Origin: Hymenopellis radicata | Taxonomy: Eukaryota > Basidiomycota > Agaricomycetes > Agaricales > Physalacriaceae | NCBI GenBank assembly: GCA_015501595.1 | Contig: JADNRX010000702.1 | Span: forward strand, 1-26,215 | Direction: 5' to 3' | DNA: 26,215 nucleotides | Part shown: positions 16,887 to 26,215 of the stretch, one piece after another | Numbering within the stretch: position 1 is the stretch's first letter | Layout: each line of letters begins with the position of its first letter | Position numbers and translations under genes: made by a program | The notes under the pieces: model-generated | The model's input: only the letters and a program-made list of their open reading frames with translations | Told to the model about the DNA's origin: nothing | The model's database searches: none

Positions 16887-16924
16887 TGGGAACCCGCAAC
16901 TCCATATGCGAAAACGGCATGTTT
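16887..16924 (-). promoter_or_regulatory. 38-bp upstream arm of the minus-strand gene (inverted copy of 17540-17577)
   Basis: Read toward the gene it starts AAACATGCCGTTTTCGCATA and ends GCGGGTTCCCA, and includes CATATG. It is identical to the arm at 17540-17577 and has the same orientation relative to its gene. It ends 42 nt before the ATG at 16844. Confidence 0.6.
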
Positions 16925-17539
16925 GGCCATGTTAGTTTTACCCGATCTTACTTGATAAGGAAGGAGCGCGCGCGCCTAGATAGAAAATATGTGTTCCGCT
17001 GAATACACATCTTCTGCAGTCCACGTCGAGAAGATATTCAGATTCTGGCTGCACGAAAATTTGATTTCATATCTCAGTATTGGGTATCCAAACTTCCAGG
17101 CAATTTCTTGAAGCCGTTCTTGAGCAATACCGTGGCGAATGCTCGGTTCATGTCAAATTGACGCGTCGAGGTGCTGTCGTGATATGTCTAGCCAACCATG
17201 GAGACCACCAATCACGGCAAAACTTGGTGAGACCAAGACTTGCAGTCATATATCTGTAAAACAATAGTCAGAAGGCAGTGGAATGGCTGCTTTATAGCAT
17301 GGAGTTGCCACCACAGACTGAATTTCACTGAAAAACAGCTTGAATGTTCGAGCATTGTGTGACACAAAATAAGTATATCTGGTGATTCTGCTACCAAGAA
17401 GTCGTTGTATACACTAGCAAGTTGCGAGAAAACAAACGGCAGGGTATTTCGTGGACGGACGCTCTCAGAACACCCGATGTAAAATGGGAACCAGGTTTTT
17501 GCTGAGATCGGGGCGGAAACGTCTGATCCTAACAACTAT
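16925..17539. other. Non-coding spacer between inverted arms
   Basis: 615 bp with no supported gene on either strand. It contains a GCGCGCGCGC run (16967-16976) and a palindrome-like TGTTCCGCTGAATACA. It could be the interior of a MITE-like element whose ends are the 38-bp arms, but no target duplication was identified outside the arms. Confidence 0.5.
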
Positions 17540-17577
17540 AAACATGCCGTTTTCGCATATGGAGTTGCGGGTTCCCA
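17540..17577 (+). promoter_or_regulatory. 38-bp upstream arm of the plus-strand membrane-protein gene
   Basis: Exact reverse complement of 16887-16924. It ends 38 nt before the ATG at 17616, nearly the same distance as on the other side. Confidence 0.6.
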
Positions 17578-17615
17578 TTAAAATAGGGCCGCCGGGCCGA
17601 GAGACTCACGTGATA

Positions 17616-19734
17616 ATGGCGAGGATTGTTTTCCTCATCATTACTTTCACGCCACTTACACGATCGCTCAGTCACCTAACAATAATGGGAGTCATTTCCT
17701 ACGGTAATGCGTCTACATACTGGGTGGCATCTTCAATCTAAATAACTTCTAGTCACCAAACATTACGTTTTCAGCGTCTTGGCCACTCATCTTATCCCCT
17801 CAATATTCTGGAAAATCCTCTTATTTTGCGCCCGCATGCAACTGCGCCTATGGAGGAGGCGGGTTATCTTTGCTCTTTCCATCATGGGGATTATCTGCGG
17901 CTTGCTCTACGCGCCCTCCGAGGCTCCGATTTGCAAGGTTGGCCTCATCAAAGAAAACGACTTCCTTAGGCTCTGCTCTACGCAAACCCTCCCCTTATCG
18001 GCGCGTCGAACTGACCCGCTGGACAGGCGGGAAGGTTGGGGAGTATCCCGGCTTGCTGAGATGGTCGTTGTCGCACACAACAACATCACTCTATCCAAAT
18101 TCGAGTTGACCATGCTGGGGTTCATCCCCTTCGCCACTAAGGCTGGGGAAGAGATGCTGAGTCAGACACGACTGCTTGAGGACGTGAGCTTCGAGGCACT
18201 GATACTCGTGAACAAGTTTGTCAAAACCATGTGCGATGACCTGGACTTGTGAGTGGCTACTTTCTTTCATTGAGAAGATTCTCATACTCTCGGCAGTCTC
18301 CTCATCTCACATCATGATGTCGATATCGATAATATCGTCTTCTCTACCGAGTTGACGGTGTCAGATGCAGGCCCAAAGATGGATTCTTCCCTTGCCAACG
18401 CCATGAACCTGGGAAACATCACGCTAAAGCAACTCTATTCCACGATCGCTCTGCTCAATACCACCTACTCCGGTCTCTGTATGGAGCTTGGCTGGAGGGC
18501 CAGCGGTTACTTTCCCTGGCGATGGTGGTATCCTCGCGTAGGAGAGCATCAGTGCGCCCTACTGAACGTACAGTTGCGTTTCTCCGACGCCCTTTTCGAC
18601 CTAAAGAAGGCGGTCACCGGCTTGAATTCGCTGCTTACTGATATGCAGCTTCTGCAGAGAAGCAGTGAACGAACCGACGTGACCAAAGGCGCTCTCGCGA
18701 AGCAGAACGTGCTGAAGCTCTTGGGTACTAGGCTTTCAAGCCTGTTGAGGACCGATGGAGAAGTAGACATAATTGCTATGGCAGGAGCAGCGTTGGTTGG
18801 ATCTAGACAGCCTCAACTGGCTGGTTCCAGTCAACCACAAGAAGTAGGTGTTGTGGAGAAGGCAGCTATACGTATTTAAGTAGTTACGAAATAGGGCATG
18901 TGTTCGCCGCAAAGTATCAAAGTTGAACCATTACGTGCGGTCAAGTGTGCGGTGACAATTGAGGCAGGGCCAGAGGCGAGCTTCGCCGAATTCGACCATG
19001 TTTACGTAAGTAACTTGCTTTCAGTTCGTCGTGTCATTGTCGATTCCAACAATATGACGGGGCCTCGGTCGAAATCTGTGCCTCCGTACCTGCATGGAAG
19101 TTCCACGTAGTCAGTCGAGACAGTTCATAGCTGGCCGTATAGCTGATCATCCGCAGCTATTACAAGGATACCCCAGAGTCATTCGAGGACCGCGAGGAGG
19201 ACTACCTGACCTATGTCGGTACTCGGTATCCACTCAATCTTCCTTCAACGGAAGCAACATAGGTGTTTCTGGTTCGGAGCGCGAAGGACTTTGCTTATAC
19301 ATTTCAGAGTTTCTCCTGCAGTGCAAGTTGCCGACTGCCTGCGAATAATTCGAGATGCTGGTCGCGCCGTCCGTGTTCTCGCTCCCAGCGGGCTAGCCAA
19401 CTTTGCGACAACCCAGGTTGACCGGGCCCTGGATTGTCCTTCCATTGCCGTCAACCTCCTTCGCCACATAGCCATGCATGCGAAATATCTTTGCGACACC
19501 GCGACATTAGCCTCAGACGCCATGCGACAAGCCGATCCGCACTGCAGCGAGCTTGACAAAGCACGCGTACCGCTGGCCCGATGTATGCTCCTTAAAATGA
19601 TATTTGATGACATCTTCGACAAGTGTGGGGATGATTCATCTTTCCATTTGCGCCTCGCCCGTGCAAGGCAACGCCAAGCCCTACTTTACCAAGCAGGACG
19701 CAATGTTCTCCTTGCAGCTGTTGACTTTTACTAA
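17616..19734 (+). CDS. Membrane protein of unknown family, six exons
   Basis: Exons 17616-17703, 17753-18248, 18297-18843, 18895-19106, 19157-19218 and 19322-19734 sum to 1818 nt, 605 residues. Introns: 49, 48, 51, 50 and 103 nt; the last ends in a strong TTTCTCCTGCAG. The N-terminus is hydrophobic (MARIVFLIITFTPLTRSL), followed by spans around VFSVLATHLIPSIFWKILLF and VIFALSIMGIICGLLYA, a Cys-containing segment (PICKVGL ... LRLCST), then long helical regions (LQLYST-like, FDLKKAVTGLNSLLTDMQLL) and a C-terminal helical exon (VADCLRIIRDAGRAV ... AVDFY). If the 51-nt intron 18844-18894 is not spliced, translation stops at TAA 18877-18879 (388 residues) and a separate 227-residue frame starts at 18898, only 18 nt later. 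The single-gene reading is preferred because the intron is phase 0 on both sides. Family not recognised. Confidence 0.65.
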
Positions 19735-20054
19735 ACATTTGCTTCTCCACTCGCATCTTTTTGATTGATCCATACACACGCTCTCCCAACTGCTCTGTTA
19801 GTTTGCCCTATGTTGTCGTAGTGTTTATGTTGTTGTTATCTATCTGCTTTCATGAATCCTGAGCCTTCTGTATTGTATACGGTATCGAAAATGTGTGATT
19901 TCTACTGCGCTGCGAAAGCTGTCGGCCTTACACACCACCGAAACCTGTCTAACTGTTGTACTGATCATTCACGACTTCGCAAGTATGTACCATCCATCTC
20001 CGAGAGGTCCGCCCGTCCCGACAAAACTTTGTTTACTAGGTATATCGCGATACA
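19735..20054. other. Probable 3' UTR and spacer, no gene seen
   Basis: T-rich 3'-UTR-like sequence after the stop at 19734 (TGTTGTCGTAGTGTTTATG, TTGTTGTTATC). No exon chain or RNA gene was recognised. Confidence 0.5.
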
Positions 20055-20153
20055 ATGGCCGACACTGCGCAGCAAATTGTAACGCTGGAGGGGAATTCGT
20101 CGGTATTCACACTGCGTGAAAGGCTCAGATTTGTAAGCGAGAAATGTAGTTAA
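20055..20153 (+). CDS. Truncated first-exon-like ORF at the AT-island edge
   Basis: ATG at 20055 in a good context (ATACAATGG) opens a 32-codon frame, MADTAQQIVTLEGNSSVFTL and then RERLRF, followed by a consensus-like donor GTAAGC (20133-20138). If unspliced it stops at TAA 20151-20153. No acceptor or downstream exon follows because sequence turns into the AT-rich island at about 20150. It looks like the 5' end of a gene whose remainder was lost or replaced. Could also be a chance ORF. Confidence 0.35.
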   Translation: MADTAQQIVTLEGNSSVFTLRERLRFVSEKCS

Positions 20154-20835
20154 AAAACCTTCTCATTTTTAACTAGTTTTTTAAGTTAAAAACTTCTTAA
20201 ATATGTTTTAAACATTTTTAAGCAAAATAAAGTCAAAAATGCGGTAGAATTAGTATTAAATATACTAGTGAAAACTTCAAATTTGAAATTCGGAAAATTT
20301 AAGAGAGTTTTAAGGTTAGAAAAGTAGTAAAAATGTTAAAATTCCTAATTTAAAGAATTTAAGCAAAGAATCAGTGAAAAATATACAAAGAATTTGAAAA
20401 TAATATGAGTAAAAATTTGAAAAGAAATTTAAGAAGTTTTCAGATAATTTATTTGATAATTTCTAGTAGTAGTTTAAATAAAATTAGCTAAAGAATTAGA
20501 AAGAAAGTTTTACTGGAAATATTAACCAATAAAGCAGTAGAAAAAGCAGTAATATTAATAGAAAACTTTTTAAAAAAGTTTTAGTATGTTGTTCAGTTAG
20601 ATAAGGTAAAAATACTAGAGAATTATTTTAGAAAGCTTTAAAGATGATTCCAGTAGTATTTTAAACTGAATAAATAGTAAAAAATCTAAAAAGCTTTTAG
20701 AATATTTTTCAGGTGAGCAAGATAAGAATACTGCTGAATTGTTTTAGAAATATTTAAAAATGTTTATAGGAGTATTTTAAACTGAATAAATAGTGAAAAA
20801 TCTAAAACCAAAACCAGATATTATTATTTGGCACT
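20150..20835. other. Second AT-rich, C-poor island
   Basis: About 690 bp with the same strand-asymmetric composition as the first island (one 60-nt line, 20281-20340: 12 G, 1 C). It shares the phrase TTTTTTAAGTTAAAAA with the first island (near 338 and 20178). No ORF or splice chain seen. It again sits immediately left of a satellite array. Confidence 0.78.
20592..20823. repeat. 116-bp tandem duplication in the AT island
   Basis: Two diverged copies: TTCAG(T/G)... begins at 20592 and 20708, and AGTATTTTAAACTGAATAAA begins at 20655 and 20771, both 116 bp apart. An older third copy may precede 20592. Confidence 0.75.
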
Positions 20836-20896
20836 ACTGTATGGTTTCAACTGTAAGTTCGTGAGGTGTGACACGTTATGCAATAAAGTTCACATT

Positions 20897-23800
20897 ACAG
20901 TGGGATCACCAAAGATCAGCAGAATCACAGTATAACCATTACAAGCATTACAGGATTGTCCCCGAACATCACTAAGGGATTACCAGCATTATGAGGGCAT
21001 CACCTGCATTATGAGGGCATCACCTGCATTACGAGGCATCACCTGCATTACGCTGGGATCATCGGGATCACTAGGATCACAGTACGGCCATTACAAGCAT
21101 TATGGGATTGTCCCTGACCATCACAAGAGCATTACCAGCATCACAAGGACATCACCAGCATTACGCTAGGATCACCGGGGATCACCAGGATCGCAGTACG
21201 GCCATTATAAGCATTACGGGATTGTTCCCGACCATCACAAGAGCATTACCAGCATCACGAGGGCATCACCAGCATCACGCTGGGATCACCGGGATCATCA
21301 GGATCGCAGTACGGCCATTACAAGCATTACGGGATTGTCCCGACCATCACAAGAGCATTACCAGCATCACGAGGACATCACCTGCATCACGAGGGCATCA
21401 CCAGCATCACGCTTGGATCACCGGGATCATCAGGATCGCAGTACGGCCATTACAAGCATTACGGGATTGTCCCGACCATCACAAGAGCATTACCAGCATC
21501 ACGAGGGCATCACCAGCATCACGCTGGGATCACCGGGGATCACCAGGATCGCAGTACGGCCATTACAAGCATTACGAGATTGTCCCGACCATCACAAGAG
21601 CATTACCAGCATCACGAGGACATCACCTGCATCACGAGGGCATCACCAGCATCACGCTTGGATCACCGGGGATCATCAGGATCGCAGTACGGCCATTACA
21701 AGCATTACGGGATTGTCCCGACCATCACAAGAGCATTACCAGCATCACGAGGACATCACCTGCATCACGAGGGCATCACCAGCATCACGCTTGGATCACC
21801 GGGGATCATCAGGATCGCAGTACGGCCATTACAAGCATTACGGGATTGTCCCGACCATCACAAGAGCATTACCAGCATCACGAGGACATCACCAGCATCA
21901 CGCTGGGATCACCGGGATCATCAGGATCGCAGTACGGCCATTACAAGCATTACGGGATTGTCCCGACCATCACAAGAGCATTACCAGCATCACGAGGACA
22001 TCACCTGCATCACGAGGGCATCACCAGCATCACGCTGAGATCACCGGGGATCATCAGGATCGCAGTACGGCCATTACAAGCATTACGGGATTGTCCCGAC
22101 CATCACAAGAGCATTACCAGCATCACGAGGACATCACCTGCATCACGAGGGCATCACCAGCATCACGCTGGGATCACCGGGGATCATCAGGATCGCAGTA
22201 CGGCCATTACAAGCATTACGGGATTGTCCCCGACCATCACAAGAGCATTACCAGCATCACGAGGGCATCACCAGCATCACGCTGAGATCACCGGGGATCA
22301 TCAGGATCGCAGTACGGCCATTACAAGCATTACGGGATTGTCCCTGACCATCACAAGAGCATTACCAGCATCACGAGGGCATCACCAGCATCACGCTGAG
22401 ATCACCGAGGATCACCAGGATCGCAGTACGGCCATTACAAGCATTACGGGATTGTCCCGACCATCACAAGAGCATTACCAGCATCACGAGGGCATCACCC
22501 GCATTACACTGGGATCACCGGGGATCATCAGGATCGCAGTACGGCCATTACAAGCATTACGGGATTGTCCCTGACCATCACAAGAGCATTACTAGCATCA
22601 CGAGGGCATCACCCGCATTACACTGGGATCACCGGGGATCACTAGGATCGCAGTACGGCCATTACAAGCATTACGGGATTGTCCCGACCATCACAAGAGC
22701 ATTACCAGCATCACGAGGACATCACCTGCATCACGCTGGGATCACCGGGGATCATCAGGATCGCAGTACGGCCATTACAAGCATTACGGGATTGTCCCGA
22801 CCATCACAAGAGCATTACCAGCATCACGAGGACATCACCTGCATCACGAGGGCATCACCAGCATCACGCTGGATCACCGGGGATCATCAGGATCGCAGTA
22901 CGGCCATTACAAGCATTACGGAATTGTCCCCCACCATCACAAGAGCATTACCAGCATCACGAGGGCATCACCAGCATCACGCTGAGATCACCGGGGATCA
23001 TCAGGATCGCAGTACGGCCATTACAAGCATTACGGGATTGTCCCGACCATCACAAGAGCATACAGCATCCAGCATCACGAGGGCATCACCAGCATCACGC
23101 TGGATCACCGGGGATCATCAGGATCGCAGTACGGCCATTACAAGCATTACGGGATTGTCCCTGACCATCACAAGAGCATTACCAGCATCACGAGGGCATC
23201 ACCAGCATCACGCTGAGATCACCGAGGATCACCAGGATCGCAGTACGGCCATTACAAGCATTACGGGATTGTCCCGACCATCACAAGAGCATTACCAGCA
23301 TCACAAGGGCATTACCAGCATCACGCTGAGATCACCGGGGATCATCAGGATCGCAGTACGGCCATTACAAGCATTACGGGATTGTCCCGACCATCACAAG
23401 AGCATTACCAGCATCACGAGGGCATCACCAGCATCACGCTGGGATCACCGGGGATCATCAGGATCGCAGTACGACCATTACAAGCATTACGGGATTGTTC
23501 CCGACCATCACAAGAGCATTACCAGCATCACGAGGGCATCACCCGCATTACACTGGGATCACCGGGGATCACTAGGATCGCAGTACGGCCATTACAAGCA
23601 TTACGGGATTGTCCCGACCATCACAAGAGCATTACCAGCATCACCAGGGCATCACCAGCATCACGCTGGATCACCGGGATCACCAGGATCGCAGTAACGG
23701 CCATTACAAGCATTACGGAGATTGTCCTCCGACCATCACAAGAGCATTACCAGCATCACGAGGACATCACCTGCATACGAGGGCATCAACCAGCATCACG

Positions 23801-26215
23801 CTGGGATCACCGGGATCACTCAGGATCGCAGTACGGCCATTACAAGCATTACGGGATTATCCCGACATCACAAGAGCATTACCAGCATCACGAGGGCATC
23901 ACCAGCATCACGCTGGATCACCGGGATCACAGGATCGCAGTATCGGCCATTACAAGCATTACGAGATTGTCCCGACCATCACAAGAGCATTACCAGCATA
24001 CGAACACCGCTCAGAGGCATCACCAGCATCACGCTGAGATCACCGGGGATCATCAGGATCGCAGTAACGGCCATTACAAGCATTACGGGATTGTCCCGAC
24101 CATCACAAGAGCATTACAGCATACGAGGACATCATCACGAGGGCATCACCAGCATCACGCTGGGATCACCGGGGATCATCAGGATCGCAGTACGGCCATT
24201 ACAAGCATTACGGGATTATCCGACCATCACACAAGAGCATTACCAGCATCACGAGGGCATCACCAGCATCACGCTGATCACCGGGGATCATCAGGATCGC
24301 AGTACGGCCATTACAAGCATTACGGGATTATCCGACCATCACAAGAGCATTACCAGATCACGAGGACATCACCTGCATCACGAGGGCATCACCAGCATCA
24401 CGCTGGATCACCGGGGATCATCAGGATCGCAGTACGGCCATTACAAGCATTACGGGATTGTCCCGACCATCACAAGAGCATTACCAGCATAGCATCACGT
24501 CAGGGCATCACCAGCATCACGCTGGGATCACCGGATCATCAGGATCGCAGTACGGCCATTACAAGCATTACGGATTGTCCCGACCATCACAAGAGCATTA
24601 CCAGCATCACGAGGGCATCACCAGCATTACGCTGGGATCACCGGGATCATCAGGATCGCAGTACGGCCATTACAAGCATTACGGGATTGTCCCGACCATC
24701 ACAAGAGCATTACCAGCATCACGAGGGCATCACCAGCATCACGCTGGATCACCGGGATCACAGGATCGCAGTACGGCCATTACAAGCATTACGGGATTAT
24801 CCCGACCATCACAAGAGCATTACCAGCATCACGAGGGCATCACCAGCATCACGCTGGGATCACCGGGATCATCAGGATCGCAGTACGGCCATTACAAGCA
24901 TTACGGGATTGTCCCGACCATCACAAGAGCATTACCAGCATCACGAGGCATCACCAGCATCACGCTGGGATCACCGGGATCACAGGATCGCAGTACGGCC
25001 ATTACAAGCATTACGGATTGTCCCGACCATCACAAGAGCATTACCAGCATCACGAGGCATCACCAGCATCACGCTGGGATCACCGGGGATCATCAGGATC
25101 GCAGTACGGCCATTACAAGCATTACGGATTGTCCCGACCATCACAAGAGCATTACCAGCATCACGAGGGCATCACCAGCATCACGCTGGATCACCGGGAA
25201 TCACAGGATCGCAGTACGGCCATTACAAGCATTACGGATTGTCCCGACCATCACAAGAGCATTACCAGCATCACGAGGGCATCACCAGCATCACGCTGGG
25301 ATCACCGGGGATCACCAGGATCGCAGTACGGCCATTACAAGCATTACGGGATTATCCCCCGACCATCACAAGAGCATACCAGCATCACGAGGGCATCACC
25401 AGCATCACGCTGGGATCACCGGGGATCATCAGGATCGCAGTACGGCCATACAAGCATTACTGGATTATCCCCGACCATCACAAGAGCATTACCAGCATCA
25501 CGAGAGCATCACCAGCATCACGCTGGGATCACCGAGGATCACCAGGATCGCAGTACGGCCATTACAAGCATTACGGGATTGTCCCCGACCATCACAAGAG
25601 CATTACCAGCATCACGAGGGCATCACCAGCATCACGCTGGGATCACCGGGGATCATCAGGATCGCAGTACGGCCATTACAAGCATTACGGGATTGTCCCG
25701 ACCATCACAAGAGCATTACCAGCATCACGAGGGCATCACCAGCATCACGCTGGGATCACCGGGGATCATCAGGATCGCAGTACGGCCATTACAAGCATTA
25801 CGGGATTGTCCCGACCATCACAAGAGCATTACCAGCATCACGAGGGCATCACCAGCATCACGCTGGGATCACCGGGGATCACCAGGATCGCAGTACGGCC
25901 ATTACAAGCATTACGGGATTGTCCCCGACCATCACAAGAGCATTACCAGCATCACGAGGGCATCACCAGCATCACGCTGGGATCACCGGGATCACAGGAT
26001 CGCAGTACGGCCATTACAAGCATTACGGGATTGTCCCGACCATCACAAGAGCATTACCAGCATCAGCATCACGAGGGCATCACCAGCATCACGCTGGATC
26101 ACCGGGATCATCAGGATCGCAGTACGGCCATTACAAGCATTACGGGATTGTCCCGACCATCACAAGAGCATTACAGCATCACGAGGGCATCACCAGCATC
26201 ACGAGGCATCACCAG
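20897..26215. repeat. Satellite 2: 113/133-bp tandem array, continues past window
   Basis: About 45 units containing CAGGATCGCAGTACGGCCAT, GGGATTGTCCCGACCATCAC and GGCATCACCAGCATCACGCT. Unit length is 113 bp; a longer 133-bp form carries one extra 20-bp copy of GAGG(G/A)CATCACC(A/T)GCATCAC. Starts at 21186, 21299, 21431, 21544 and 21677 show spacings of 113, 132, 113 and 133. The left edge (20897-21100) is degenerate. The unit lacks stop codons on the plus strand, giving ORFs up to 490 codons that are artefacts. From about 23040 onward single-base gains and losses become common. Confidence 0.95.

Noticed and set aside
16887..17577. PIF/Harbinger-type MITE with TWA target duplication
   Set aside because: The 38-bp arms are clear, but no 3-bp TWA or other target duplication was found beside them, so only an inverted repeat is claimed.
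21102..24492. Long plus-strand ORFs (up to 490 codons) in satellite 2
   Set aside because: They arise because the 113/133-bp unit has no plus-strand stop in any frame. Frames overlap, and the peptide repeats only mirror DNA repeats.

Overview
The window looks like a stretch of a filamentous basidiomycete (probably Agaricomycotina) nuclear genome. Evidence: intron-dense genes with 40-60 nt introns (GTRNGT donors, CTNAC-like branch sites, YAG acceptors), fungal LTR-retrotransposon Gag remnants, hAT-like DNA elements, AT-rich islands and two satellite arrays. No rRNA, tRNA, CRISPR or bacterial-type operon was seen.

Layout. 1-137: 5' end of a copia-type gag ORF (minus) cut by the window edge. 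About 225-1110: AT-rich, C-poor island. 1140-3640: satellite 1, a 226-bp higher-order repeat of three related monomers, interrupted by a 310-bp LTR-like insertion with a 5-bp duplication. 3642-3814: truncated second gag remnant, then degenerate non-coding DNA. 4687-about 5930: minus-strand multi-exon coding region. 5976-11758: minus-strand gene of at least 17 exons. Every internal exon is a multiple of 3 and flanked by phase-1 introns. It includes a tandem array of 284-bp exon+intron units, and two exons are split by non-autonomous hAT-like elements (7187-8311 and 10062-11154), each with a perfect 8-bp target duplication. 11992-13079: plus-strand SUN-domain protein gene, frame-broken at a G7 run. 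13087-14895: convergent minus-strand coiled-coil protein with a C-terminal membrane anchor and a very short tail, a KASH-like topology. 14896-15936: repeat-rich DNA and the 3' end of a plus-strand gene. 15933-16402 and 16414-16844: two small minus-strand genes (Lys/Ala-rich, and basic N-terminus with a KRPR motif). 16887-17577: inverted 38-bp arms that sit just upstream of two divergent genes. 17616-19734: plus-strand membrane protein gene, best read as one 605-residue, six-exon gene. 20055-20153: truncated first-exon-like ORF. 20150-20835: second AT-rich, C-poor island. 20897-26215: satellite 2 (113/133-bp units), running off the window.

How it fits together. The gene-bearing middle lies between two 'AT island then satellite' blocks in the same orientation. 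The genes are mostly unfamiliar. The clearest biology is a possible LINC-type (SUN/KASH-like) pair next to a repeat-rich acidic protein gene that has grown by exon duplication and been hit by hAT-like elements. Three independent lesions (an in-frame TGA, a 1-nt deletion, a homopolymer frameshift) mean either decay of this accessory locus or residual assembly error. Exon structures were derived by hand from splice signals and reading-frame continuity, without transcripts or homology searches.
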